Assembly: GCF_046630445.1 (NCBI RefSeq)
Contig: NC_092333.1
Span: 710,628,001 to 710,692,000 of the forward strand
Direction of reading: 5' to 3'
DNA from: Rutidosis leptorrhynchoides
Taxonomy: Eukaryota > Streptophyta > Magnoliopsida > Asterales > Asteraceae
DNA: 64,000 nucleotides
Below are positions 22,464 to 34,480 of this stretch, piece by piece. Positions within the stretch are counted from its first letter, which is position 1. Each line of letters starts with the position of its first letter. The notes below the pieces were generated by a model. It ran no database searches, had not been told where the DNA came from, and saw only the letters and a list, made by a program, of their open reading frames with translations. The position numbers and the translations under genes were made by a program.

Positions 22464-25400
22464 TGTAACAACCCGTCCTAATCCATCTGGATGAAGTCAT
22501 CAACATTTGGTCCCATTGCGATGATTGGCTCCAAGTAATGTCCTTATATTGAGCAAATGCACAGCGGAAGACTTAATTCGTACCTGAGAATAAACATGCT
22601 TTAAAGTGTCAACCAAAAGGTTGGTGAGTTCATAGGTTTATCATAACAATCATTTCAATATTTTAATAGACCACAAGATTTCATCATCATAAACATAAAG
22701 CATTCTAAGTAGTTGAGCACCTGGTAACCATACTTAACATTTAATCACGTCGCATATTCCCTTTATTATGAAATCTCACTACACCGTACCAAATGTAGTC
22801 ACCGAAACGAAGTACTGTGCAACCGTTGAATACTGGTCGTCCAGTCCGGTTGGGGTTGTCAGGCCCGATAGATCTATCAACAGGATTCGCGTTTACAATA
22901 CCCATGTAAATAGCAGTTACCAAGCTACAGGGAAGTATGTCAGTGGTACAACTCAACGTAGAATGTATTTTTAAGTACTTGTGTCTATTTTGTAAACATT
23001 TATAAAAGCAACGCATGTATTCTCAGCCCAAAAATATATATTGCAAAAGCAATTAAAAAGGGAGCAAATGAAACTCACCATACTGTATTTTGTAGTAAAA
23101 ATACATATGACTATATTGAACAATGCAGGGTTGGCCTCGGATTCACGAACCTATATCATTAATGTATATTAACACATATATTTGTAATCGAACAAATTTA
23201 TATATATAATATCTTAGTTTATATGTTATATGTATTTAATTTGTATATATTAAAAATGATTAATATTTATACATATAGATATCTTAATATGTATTTTAGT
23301 ATTGTATCAATAATTTGTTATTTGTATTATTTATAAAAATAATGTTAATATGTTTAGTATATAATTATATGTAATATAAGTATAATATTTATTTGTTATA
23401 AAAATAATAATAATAATAATAATAACTATAATATTTATGATAATAATACTTTTACTGATCTTAATAATAATAATACTTAAAATAATGATAATAATGATAA
23501 TAAGAGTACTAATAATAATAATATAATAAAATAATGATTTTCAATAAAAATGATACTAATAATAATAATAGTAGTAGTTTTTACTAAAAATGATGAGTTT
23601 AATAATGATAATGAAAATAATAGTTTTGATAATAATACTTAATACCTAATAATGATAATAATAATAACAATAATAATAATAACAAAAACAATAACAATAA
23701 TAATAATAATAAGACTACCTTTCAAAATAAGCTTTTAAAAAGAAATGCTAGAGCCCAGACTCGAACCCAAGACCTCTCGGTTAAATACCAACACATAACC
23801 ATGGCTCTACTTTACCATTTCTGTTTTAATAATAGATTCGAATTCTTTTAATCTGTTTATGCGACTGCCACAGCAAGAGGGAATGGGTCTCGGCCCAAGA
23901 ACAATTATGGTCCATTATTAGAAACTGAAATATAGTGGCCCACGATTCAAGTCCAGTAGATTGATCCAGTATCCTAATCTAATTTAATTAGAACCTGATC
24001 CAAAAGCTTGTGAAATCTGCATAGGGTTCGCTAAGTTTAATAATATATTCGTTCTTTAATTTTTAGTGTCATACAGCCGTGAGGTTTCTCCAATCATAAG
24101 ACTCGACAGATTCCACTTTACAGGTATGGACGTTAACATAAAATAATCAATATCTCAGATCACGTCTCTATCCTCACCCTCAATCAATATTTTCGTCTCA
24201 ATCAATGATATCAAACAAGTAACAGAATGATGATAAAGATCAATGGTAGCTTCAAGGAATTTTTCGGTTTTGGATTAGAAGAAAACAAAAACATGTATTA
24301 ATTGGTATGAGATCATAAAGAAACCAAGGCAACAGAAAAGAATAATAGGTTTATGGGTGATAATCAATAGGTTCATGGTGGTTCCTGGCTATAACAGTAA
24401 CGTTTATGGGATGGTTTTTGGATTGGTTCGGTTGTAAACAGAAGACAGAAGGGACCATAGCAGCCATAGCCTACGGCAGTGATGGTGGCATGTATGAGTG
24501 GTGGTTTTAAGATGATAATCAAGGTGTGGTTGTAGTTATGGTTCGGAAATGGTGGTGATGGAGGTTGGGCTGTTTACGGTTGAGAGAGAGATGAATGGAG
24601 GGTGACCGGTGGTTCGATGGTTCATGGTTGAAGCAAGGTGGCTTGTAATGGTGTTTGGTTTTGTTTTAAATGGGTTCATCAAGATGGATAGGAGAGAGAT
24701 GTGATGAGGGTTCCCGTTCATAAACATAAACGAAATAGTAATTGGGTTTAGGGTGTCAGTTTCAATTGGTGGTGATTTATGAAGAGAGAGATAAGAGAGA
24801 TGGAATAATTAACAATGGTGGTTCACGAACTAAAACAGAAACAAAGGTGATGTTTTAGGGTGGTGGAAGGTGATCCGGTGGTTGAGATGATCGAAGTAAG
24901 GAAGGAGAAGAAGTTCTTGAGTTTTGTGGTTATGCATGCGTGTGGATTTATGTATATGCATATGTATGTTATATATAGATAGAATAGTGGATAAATGGAT
25001 AGTTGGTGAAATGAAAAAGGCAAAAGTAAATCAACAATAATCTCAAAAGATTTTTATCAATCAAACACAGTTTAAATTTGATATAATACATGATAGAAAT
25101 AGACAGATGGAATGATAGTAATAACTTTAGTAACAGTAATATTCGATGTCTTTTGTATCTATATTCATATATGAATTATGATTGTGATAATGTGATCGAA
25201 AATATAATATTATAATATAATTAAAATATAAAACGTGTGAATAAGTTAGCCGTCGTCTACTATTTCATTCACGGACTAAAATTCGTACTCCGTTGATAAT
25301 GGACAAAAATACACAGAAAAACACCTAATTTTTACATTACATATATGTATTTATTTTAATCATTAAATGTGAAACTTGTGCTCAAAAAGGTTCGTCAACA

Positions 25401-25600
25401 AATTATTTTAATACGCTCATAAACTCGCATTTTATTTGTTTAATATAAATCGAAATGGTTATTACAATCATTCAATATTTATATTCTATATGCATTATAT
25501 GTATATACATATATATATAAATTTTTCTTTATCTTCTATTATTTTAATATTTATTTCTAATAATTAAGGCGTATATTATTTCCAATTATATTTCAAATTA

Positions 25601-25670
<70 letters not shown>

Positions 25671-25843
25671 AGTAATTGTTCGTGAATCGCCGGAGCTGGT
25701 CGAAGGTCAATTGAATATATGAACATTGTTTCAAAATTTTCTAGACTCAACATTACATATTTTGCTTATTGTATCGAAATCATATAAAGATTAAGTTTAA
25801 ATTTGGTCGAAATTTTTTTTTTTTTTTTTTCCGGGTCGTCACA
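22464..25843 (-). repeat. Element C 5' LTR (right copy)
   Basis: Near-identical to 15299-18694. It includes the hairpin at 22610-22623, tRNA-like boxes at 23757-23767 (B) and 23799-23809 (A), and a TA tract at about 25606-25669. Most differences from the left copy are C/T or G/A transitions. Confidence 0.95.
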
Positions 25844-25848
25844 ATTGC

Positions 25849-26444
25849 ATTCACTAAGCTTTGCTTACTCTCTCGTTGTTTACTTTTTTTATAGGCTCGG
25901 GCGTTGACAAGGGTAAGAGCGTTCAATTGGATTAGTGATCTCCCGCTTGTCTTGCTAGGGGATGCTTTTGGGTGTTAGCTTTTGGAGTTCGGCCGAGATT
26001 GGGTAGTTTAACCCCAAACACCATGCTCTAGTGTCGTTTGGAACTTAAACTTATATTTGGTCGAAACTTTTATTTTTGAACGAAACTCGTAAAATGAGCG
26101 ATGTGGGCCCGTTGATGTAAAACTTGATTTGATGATGAAAATCTCTTAGTTTCACTTATATTGACTTGTGGTAAAAAGGTTTTCGTTTGAAAGTGTCGGG
26201 AAGCGGGTTTTCCGCTCGTGTGAGTTGGACCCGTGATCAGTAGCTGGAAGACCATTGGGACGCCGTCCCAATTGCTTGGACGCCGTCCCAGTTATTTGAG
26301 CTGGACGCCGTCCCAAATGTTTGGACGCCGTCCCACCTTTCTGAGCTGGACGCCGTCCAGGATTCTGGACGCCGTCCAGATGCACTGCCATACAAATTTT
26401 TTTTTTTGGTACGCGTTTTGAGTTTATGAAGTCGGGTTGTTACA
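25849..26444 (+). repeat. Element B 5' LTR, part 2 (after insertion C)
   Basis: Continues the LTR from the site split by C and ends GGGTTGTTACA. It contains the second GGACGCCGTCC array. Confidence 0.95.
26258..26377. repeat. Array of six GGACGCCGTCC near-palindromes at the LTR end
   Basis: Copies begin at 26258, 26278, 26303, 26323, 26348 and 26367; spacing 20, 25, 20, 25, 19. Flanks (GAGCTGGACG, GTTTGGACG) resemble those of the array at the LTR start (GACCTGGACG), so both derive from the same 45-bp unit. Confidence 0.9.
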
Positions 26445-26446
26445 AG

Positions 26447-26458
26447 CGGTATCAGAGC
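26447..26458 (+). other. Primer binding site of element B
   Basis: CGGTATCAGAGC, two bases after the LTR end; initiator tRNA-Met type. Confidence 0.85.
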
Positions 26459-26824
26459 ATGGTCTAAGGGATTTAGGTGACTTGAGATAGGCGCCTAGAC
26501 TTAGACTTTTTGTGTGCGCGTTTATGCGGGACTTGTAGGACTTTGGGTCGGATCGGGATGGTTAGTGCATAGGTTTATGTGAACTAATCATGCGCTAATT
26601 GTTGTGTTGTGTTTAGCAATCATCAAGCAAGATGGACGTTGTACTAGCGAGTTAACGCGACGTGCTCGCGTAGTAATGACTAGCTACCATCACTACGAGT
26701 GCAAATCGTGTCAAACAAGTAATGTACGACGATTGTTGAGCGAGATGGAGTAGTGTGGCGTATATGTATGTATATATGTAATCTGTCCTTCCGTTTTGTG
26801 ATTTAACCTAATTCGTTTTATAGA
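26459..26824 (+). other. 5' leader of element B between PBS and gag
   Basis: 366 bp with no long ORF; the region where a packaging signal would be expected. No structure was identified by eye. Confidence 0.5.
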
Positions 26825-27870
26825 ATGAAGACGAGAAACGGTCCCGATCATGATAACGGAAGTACAAGCGAGGACGCCGAGTTCTCAACCAAGGTCGAGG
26901 CAGTCTTTAAGAAGTTAAAAGTGGATTTTCTTGCGGTCGTTCGAAAGGTTTTTCAAGATTCGGTTGATGAGCAAATAACCGATCTAATTAATGAACGAAT
27001 GAAGGCCACTATCGAAGAGGCCCTTGACGCTAGGAATATATACCCTCGCGGTGAAGGAGGTGAAGGAAGGCGGGACTTCCACTACAAGAACTTCAAGGAT
27101 GCTCAACCCCCGATGTTTAATGGGGTGCGGGATCCTTTAAAAAGTACATGTTGGATCTCCGATATTGAGGGAGCTTTCCGTACCGCGGAATGTCCTCCCG
27201 AAAAGAAGACGAGGTATGGTTCTAGCATGTTACGCGAAGAAGCTAAGTTGTGGTGGGACGATAAAATCAACTTGTTTGGTGAAGAACAATGTATGGGCTT
27301 GACGTGGGAAGAATTTAAGAAGGAGTTTTTCAAGGAATACCGAACTTCTTCCGATCTCGATAGAATCCGGGACGAGTTGCACCATTTGCAACAAGGTTCA
27401 ATGGACTTAGTTACTCTTAAGTCTACCTTCTTGGCAAAGACTCGTTTTTGCCCGGAGTATGTTGGTGATGATCACAAGCTAATGAAGGATTTCTACCGCA
27501 CTTTAAATGATGAGTACAAGGGTAAGATTAGTCGGGGTATGGCTAAGTCTTTTGACGAGTTATTTGAATTGGCTCGGGGTTTTGAGCCGGAGGTGCCAAG
27601 AAAGAGCGATTTTACTTTTTCAAAGAGGAAGTTTGAGGGTTCAAGTCATTCGAACTTTTCAAATAAGAAGTCAAAGAAAGGCTCCGAAAGCTTTATTAGT
27701 GTGAAGAAGGGTGCTTCTGGGGGTTTCGGGCCCACGTGTTATAATTGTAATCAAAGAGGACACATGGCCCGTGATTGCACCAAGGCGTCGACCAAAATCA
27801 CTTGCTTTAATTGTGGTAAAGAGGGGCATAAGAGGCCGGAATGTCCCGATTTGAATAATGATAATGTTAA
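26825..27870 (+). CDS. Element B gag region
   Basis: ATG context follows a T-rich leader. The N-terminal part is charged. The central part carries the Ty3 gag core ([11 protein letters not shown], then [14 protein letters not shown]). A basic stretch ([16 protein letters not shown]) follows, and then two CCHC zinc knuckles near 27.74 and 27.80 kb ([14 protein letters not shown] and [14 protein letters not shown]). Two knuckles bind genomic RNA; many Tekay elements show only one, so the pair is worth noting. Gag continues in frame into protease, as in other chromoviruses with one gag-pol polyprotein. Confidence 0.9.
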
Positions 27871-27959
27871 ACGGTTAGAGAAAGCGGCGGGCACGGCTAG
27901 GGGTCGCAACTATTTGATGACCAATGACGAAGCTAAACGATCAAACGAAGTAGTCTCAG

Positions 27960-29820
27960 GTACTTTCATGGTTAATTCTAATCCGGCGAGAATTCTATTT
28001 GATAGCGGTGCAAATTTGTCGTTTGTGTCTCCTAAATTTGTGCCTAAACTTGATAGACCGTTAGCTAAGTTAAGTCGTCCGGTAGAAGTCAAAATAGCGG
28101 ACGGCAAGACGGTGCTAGTGGTTGATGTGTGTGAAAATTGTGATGTTGTTTTTGGTGCCGAAACCTTTAAAATTGATCTTATTCCAATGACCTTGGGCGA
28201 CTTTGATATTGTCGTTGGTATGGATTGGCTCGATCTTTATAGAGCCGATATTGCATGCCATGATAAGTTTATTCGTGTGAAGACCCTAAGTGGGGAAGAG
28301 TTAATTATTCATGGTGATAAGCGAAGGAGACCGGTGCCGATATGCACTTTTGCACGGGCACGTCGTTTTGTTGTTACCGGTGGCATGGCTTTCCTTGCTC
28401 ACGTTGTTGATACTCGCAATGAGCCACCACCTATTCGTGAAATTCCGGTTGTTAGTGAATTCGAAGACGTTTTTCTGGACGAATTACCGGGTGTTCCGGC
28501 GGAAAGACAAGTTGAGTTTCGTATTGAGTTGGTTCCGGGAGCTACTCCCATTGCTAAAACTCCTTATCGTTTAGCACCAACGGAAATGCAAGAGTTGTTA
28601 AATCAAACCCGAGAGTTGCTCGAGAAGGGTTTTATTCGACCGAGTGCTTCACCGTGGGGCGCTCCGGTGTTATTTGTGAAGAAGAAAGATGGTATTATGC
28701 GTATGTGCATTGATTACCGTGAGTTGAATAAAGTGACGATCAAGAATCGTTATCCATTACCTAGGATTGACGATTTATTTGATCAACTTCATGGTGCAAC
28801 GTATTTCTCTAAGATCGACCTACGGTCCGGCTATCACCAAATGCGGGTCCGTGAGGAAGACATAGAGAAAACGGCTTTTCGAACGCGTTACGGGCATTAT
28901 GAGTTTGTAGTTATGCCCTTTGGTCTTACGAATGCACCGGCGGCATTCATGGATCTTATGAACCGAGTGTGCCAACTTATGTTGGACAAGTCGGTAATAG
29001 TGTTCATTGACGACATACTAGTCTACTCGAAAAGTATGAACGAGCATGAACATCATTTGCGTGAAGTATTGAAGACCTTACGAAAGGAGAAGTTGTATGC
29101 TAAGTTCTCCAAATGTGAATTTTGGCTAAGGGAAGTCCAATTCCTTGGTCATATTGTGAACAAAGACGGTATTCAAGTAGATCCGGGGAAGGTCGAGACG
29201 GTGAAGAGTTGGGGACGACCGACTACGCCTATGGAAATCCGAAGTCTTCTCGGATTGGCCGGTTATTATCGTCGGTTTATCCAAGATTTTTCTAAGATCG
29301 TTTCTCCATTGACGAAGTTGACGAGAAAGAATGCTAGGTTTAATTGGGAGAACGAGCAAGAGATTGCCTTTCAATTGTTAAAAGAGAAGTTGTGTCAAGC
29401 TCCGGTGTTAGTGTTACCGGAAGGTGTTGAAGACATGGTGGTTTATTGTGATGCTTCCTTAAATGGTCTCGGGTGTGTTCTAATGCAAAGAGGTAAAGTC
29501 ATCGCTTATGCCTCTCGACAATTAAAGGAACATGAAACGAGATATCGGACTCATGATCTTGAGTTGGCGACGATTGTGCATGCGTTGAAAATTTGGCGCC
29601 ATTACTTGTATGGTGTCAAGTGTACGATTTATTCGGATCATAAGAGTTTGAAACATCTCTTTAATCAACGAGATTTGAATTATCGCCAACGTAAGTGGAT
29701 GGATGTGGTGAAAGATTATGATTGTGAGATACTTTATCATCCGGGTAAGGCGAATGTTGTCGCGGATGCGTTGAGTCGAAAGAGTCAACAACCGGCGATA
29801 AAAGTGGGATCGTTACGTTT
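27960..29820 (+). CDS. Element B protease, reverse transcriptase and RNase H region
   Basis: Protease: [12 protein letters not shown] near 28.0 kb and IVVGMDWL near 28.2 kb. RT from about 28.48 kb: [13 protein letters not shown], then [38 protein letters not shown] and the catalytic FIDDILVYS near 29.0 kb. Thumb and connection: [11 protein letters not shown]. RNase H from about 29.4 kb: [32 protein letters not shown] and the closing ADALSRK. These are canonical chromovirus pol motifs. The parts match a working pol in order and motifs; the element as a whole carries about one break. Confidence 0.92.
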
Positions 29821-29949
29821 GATTATTTCCAACGATTTTCTTGAAAGGCTTGGCGAGATTCAAATAGAGGCTTACGTTCACAACAAGCATGCGGAATGAA
29901 TCGTGGGCCAATCGGAGTTCATTACTATGGGCTCGCGTGGTTTGTTGTC

Positions 29950-31240
29950 CTTTCAAGGAAGGGTGTGGGTGCCTAATATGGGTGATTACCGAGGGGTGCT
30001 ACTTGATGAAGCACATAAGTCAAAATATTCCATTCATCCGGGCACGACAAAAATGTATCATGACTTAAAGAAAGATTATTGGTGGCCGGGCATGAAACGT
30101 GATGTTGTGAAGTATGTTGAGCAATGTGTCACGTGTTTACAAGTAAAAGCCGAACACCAAAAGCCGTATGGTAAGTTGCAACCGTTAGAAATCCCGAAAT
30201 GGAAATGGGAGCACATTACCATGGATTTCATTACAAAGTTACCTAAAACGGCGAGAACCCAATTCGATTCGATTTGGGTTATAGTTGACCGATTGACGAA
30301 AAGCGCTTTGTTTCTTCCCATTAAAGAAGCAATATCGTCGGAGGCCTTGGCTAAGTTGTTTATCAAGGAAGTGGTCTCGCGACATGGGGTTCCTATATCT
30401 ATTATTTCGGATCGAGATACCCGTTTTACATCTCGGTTTTGGGAAAAGTTTCATGAAGATATGGGTACGCAATTGAAGTTGAGCACGGCGTATCATCCTC
30501 AAATGGACGGTCAAACCGAACGTACGAATCAAACTTTGGAAGATATGTTACGGGCGTGCATCATTGACTTTGGTGGTAGTTGGGATGAGCATTTGCCTTT
30601 GGTGGAATTCTCGTACAATAATAGTTATCATACTAGTATCGGGATGCCACCTTACGAAATGCTTTATGGGCGTAGGTGTCGAACTCCCGTTTGTTGGGGA
30701 GAAGTGGGTCAAAGAGAGATCGGGAGTACCAATTTGGTTTTAGAGACAAATAGCAAGATCGATTTGATTCGGGAACATTTGAAGAAGGCACAAGATAGGC
30801 AAAAGTCGTATGCCGATAGACGTAGGCGATTGATTGAGTTCCAAGAAGGCGATATGGTGATGCTTAAGGTTTCGCCATGGAAGGGTATTATTCGATTTCA
30901 AAAACGGGGAAAGTTAGCTCCTCTGTTTATTGGGCCGTTCAAGGTTTCAGCTCGTGTTGGTGAAGTTGCATATCGATTGGAATTACCCGAAGAGCTTGCG
31001 GGGATCCATAATACATTTCATGTTTCCCACCTCCGTAAGTGTCTTGCGGATGATTCCTCATGGATGCCTTCAGACGAGATCGAGCTAAACAACAAGTTAG
31101 AATATGTCGAGGAACCGATTGCTATCCTTGACGAGAAGGTGAAAATGTTTAGGAATAAAGAGGTGAGAACTTTCAAGGTTCAATGGCGGCGAAGTAAAGG
31201 TTCCGAGTTTACTTGGGAGCCCGAAGAGTTTGTCTTGGTT
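29950..31240 (+). CDS. Element B integrase with C-terminal chromodomain
   Basis: The zinc-binding HHCC domain is at about 30.0-30.15 kb (HPGTTKMYHDLKKDYWWPGM, then CVTCLQVK). The catalytic core carries MDFITKLP, ISDRDTRFTSRFW and a YHPQMDGQTERTNQ segment, near 30.2-30.6 kb. A GPFKV (GPY/F) motif lies near 30.93 kb. The chromodomain is at about 31.12-31.25 kb (EVRTFKVQWRRSKGSEFTWE), which in chromoviruses binds methylated histone H3 and steers integration to heterochromatin. Having landed inside another element agrees with that. Confidence 0.9.
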
Positions 31241-31290
31241 TATCTTCCTGCTTGTCATGCGGCGTGGATTGCGAGGTCGCAATCCGGTTC

Positions 31291-31303
31291 AAGTGGGGGA
31301 GAG
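31291..31303 (+). other. Polypurine tract of element B
   Basis: AAGTGGGGGAGAG, directly before the 3' LTR that begins TGTAAG at 31305; primes plus-strand DNA synthesis. Confidence 0.85.
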
Positions 31304-31304
31304 T

Positions 31305-33491
31305 TGTAAGATCCTATTTTCTTTTTGGGTTTGGACGCCGTCCAAACATTTGGGACGCCATCCCACATTGTAGACCTGGACGCCGTCCAACATTTAGGGA
31401 CGCCGTCCCAGTTTGAAGACCTGGACGCCGTCCAACATTTTAGGACGCCGTCCAGAATGGCTGACAGGCATGTCTTTTTGCTTTTAAATATCTTAGATGG
31501 GTAATTTGGTAATTTCACTTGGTGAACGAATTAAAGGCCCTAGATCAGTTTGGTTGAGCCTCATTACTCCATTCCTAACCACCAAACTTCATCAACTTAA
31601 ATCCTAGTGAGAGAGTGTGATTCAAGTGTGAGAAAGCTCAAATCGGAGAAGAAGAAGCTTGTTTCGGGTTTTAGCTCGAGCATTAAAGTTGTTCATCTCC
31701 TCGTTAGCTTCGTTTTGATTGTTGTGGTAAGCCCTAAACTTGATTACCTTAGTTTAATGTGTTTAAGGGTTAGGGTTTGGGTTAGTATTGCACATAAAAC
31801 CCATTTGTGAGTAATTTGGGGTTTTGGGTAAGTTTGGGTCATGAAGACCCAAATGGTGACTAACTTAGGGTTTTGAAATGTTGAAATGTGTAAATGGGTC
31901 TTAAAGGCCTAATAGATCACTAGTACACCTATAGTTAGTGTTAGTGGGAGTCATTTGGGTTGTGGGTGACCTAAATGGGTATGTTGACCTTGAAATGGGT
32001 CAAATGGGTCTTTGATGACCTAGGTTGTCTTGCATGTATGAAAACGAGTTAACTTTGTGGTTAAAAGTGTGTTAAGACCTTAATTGGCTAGAGTTAGGGT
32101 TTTTGGTGAAGTTAACCCATTATTAGGGTTAAAGGTGCAAAATGGGTTGGGATTGCACTTAGGGTCAAAAGACTCTAGATTTTTGAGTGAGTTGCTTGAC
32201 CGACTTGAGTTGTGAATTGATTATGTGCTAAAATGTAATAGGTACGTTACATTGAAGTGGCAAGTTCGGTTATCTTTCACGAAGACTCTAAGGTGAGTGG
32301 AGTAATTATACGTATGTGTATATGACGTATTTATTTGTGGGTGTTATGGTATGAACCATCGAGCCGGTAGTGCCATAACATGTGTGTGATCGAGTGTGAA
32401 CCACGAGCCGGTAGCACTATAAACTAAGATGTGAACCACGAGCCGGTAGCATCGAGTGTGAACCACGAGCTGGTAACACTATAAACTAAGAGGTGAACCA
32501 CGAGCCAGTAGCATCGAGTGTGAACCACGAGCCGGTAGCACTATAAACTAAGATGTGAACCACGAGCCGGTAGCATCGAGTGTGAACCACGAGCCGGTAG
32601 CACTATAAAAGAGTATGACTCAATGGCGTATGGTGTGAACCACGAGCCGGTAGCACCATAGCGTTATGGTTAACCATATTGAGATTGTGGATTGTTTAGC
32701 ATATTGTTTAAATATATTGTGTTGAGTATATGCTAATGCGGTTTTGTGATAATGTGCGACTTGTTAAGTATTTCGGGTATGATGTTATGCTAATTTGAGT
32801 TTCAAGTTCGTACAAGGTATTCGGTAATTGTGATTGCAAATAGATGGGTTATATATATGTATGTATAATTATTGCATTCACTAAGCTTTGCTTACCCTCT
32901 CGTTGTTTACTTTTTTTATAGGCTCGGGCGTTGACAAGGGTAAGAGCGTTCAATTGGATTAGTGATCTCCCGCTTGTCTTGTTAGGGGATGCTTTTGGGT
33001 GTTAGCTTTTGGAGTTCGACCGAGATTGGGTAGTTTAACCCCAAACACCATGCTCTAGTGTCGTTTGGAACTTAAACTTATATTTGGTCGAAACTTTTAT
33101 TTTTGAACGAAACTCGTAAAATGGGCGATGTGGGCCCGTTGATGTAAAACTTGATTTGATGATGAAAATCTCTTAGTTTCACTTATATTGACTTGTGGTA
33201 AAAAGGTTTTCGTTTGAAAGTGTCGGGAAGCGGGTTTTCCGCTCGTGTGAGTTGGACCCGTGATCAGTAGCTGGAAGACCATTGGGACGCCGTCCCAATT
33301 GCTTGGACGCCGTCCCAATTGCTTGGACGCCGTCCCAGTTATTTGAGCTGGACGCCGTCCCAAATGTTTGGACGCCGTCCCACCTTTCTGAGCTGGACGC
33401 CGTCCAGGATTCTGGACGACGTCCAGATGCACTGCCATACAAAATTTTTTTTTTGGTACGCGTTTTGAGTTTATGAAGTCGGGTTGTTACA
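31305..33491 (+). repeat. Element B 3' LTR
   Basis: 2187 bp, TGTAAGATCC...GGGTTGTTACA. It is uninterrupted and so shows the empty site of C at ATTGC. It has six GGACGCCGTCC-type motifs at the start, seven at the end (one more than the 5' LTR), nine ~30-bp repeats and the telo-boxes. Confidence 0.95.
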
Positions 33492-33496
33492 GACAC

Positions 33497-34480
33497 GTGT
33501 TAAACGTTTACACAGGTTCTGAGTGTTTTCAGGTGCATAACTATATGCATCAATCTTTTCTTCCGTAGATGAAGTGCGGTTGGTTCATCCTCTCGATTGA
33601 AGTGTTTTTAAGAATCATGAAAGGTTTGATCGCAGATTGGAATCGTCAAGATACAAATAAGGTTTAAGATGAAATCAAGTGGCAAACTTGAGGAGATATT
33701 TAACTGTAGTAGATGTAATTTATTAACGATATTCAAGTCAAAAGGTGTTGTAATTAATATTTCCTACTATTTTATTACTTTTTAATTGTCCATAATAGTA
33801 GTCCAATAGTCCAATAGTTCAATGGTTCAATAGTTCCACCAAAACTAGTATATTTTAAGGAAATAATCATATAGAAACAGTTAACTAGGAACAGTTAATA
33901 TAGTTTTAAAGTTTTATGTAGTTAATTAATTGGTTACTAATCAATTTTATTTTGTTCATTATTTTCTTCATTATGCTACTTGTCAAATCTTGACTTGGAT
34001 TCTGATCGGTCAAAATCCGAAGATGAAATTGAACTTGGATGAAAATGGTTATATGTGAATGAACGGATACGTATATCTGTGGTTGTAAGTAGGATAGTAA
34101 ATGACTGTTGAATCGGAACTGAAGGATGTACAGTGCAACATGTTAATGTGAGATCTAAATATTCCTCGGGTTTTACCTACCCGTTAAAATATTTTCACCA
34201 TTAATAGTTTGTACGACAGAATTTTTAATCACAATCTTTATGAAAACATATATACATATATATTTTCTTCGGATGAAATCATGGATTTAATGAGTTAATA
34301 TGATATTAATCTCATTTGCTTTTCGGTTTGAGCTAGAATAAGTAATCTCTAAAACTATTAGGAACCACATATTCTTCGCAGAATATTAATGAAATTATGG
34401 ATCAATACTTCATCGTTAATTTTTAGGATCCACATATTCTTCGCAGAATATTAATGAAGTTATGGTTCAATACTTCATCG
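33497..34480 (-). other. Element A internal region right of B, no supported gene
   Basis: Continues A's internal sequence after the GACAC duplication; patchily homologous to C 20410-21500. There is a direct duplication near 34371-34425 and 34426-34485 (both carry CATATTCTTCGCAGAATATT). Confidence 0.6.

Larger units (their letters stand above)
15299..25843 (-). mobile_element. Element C: young non-autonomous Tekay-like Ty3 element
   Basis: Flanked by ATTGC duplications (15294-15298 and 25844-25848) inside B's 5' LTR; the uninterrupted 3' LTR of B shows the empty site. LTRs are 15299-18694 and 22464-25843. The minus-strand PBS GGTATCAGAGC lies at 22450-22461. The 3.8-kb internal region holds a 168-aa sense ORF and an antisense 57-aa ORF but no pol. 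About 15 substitutions separate the LTRs by eye (near 0.4 percent). At commonly used plant rates that suggests roughly 0.15-0.2 million years. It looks structurally whole for its class and would need enzymes from another element. Confidence 0.93.
13728..33491 (+). mobile_element. Element B: Tekay-like Ty3 chromovirus, nearly whole, with element C in its 5' LTR
   Basis: Bounded by GACAC duplications, with LTRs TGTAAGATCC...GGGTTGTTACA. The 5' LTR is split by element C. A PBS complementary to initiator tRNA-Met follows the 5' LTR, a polypurine tract precedes the 3' LTR, and between them lies one gag-pol reading frame in the order gag, protease, RT, RNase H, integrase, chromodomain. The chromodomain and domain order place it in the chromoviruses, most like Tekay/Del. 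Only about one break is apparent in gag-pol, so it is a young fossil. The LTRs differ by roughly 1 percent by eye. A target within A shows that B is younger than A. Confidence 0.92.
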
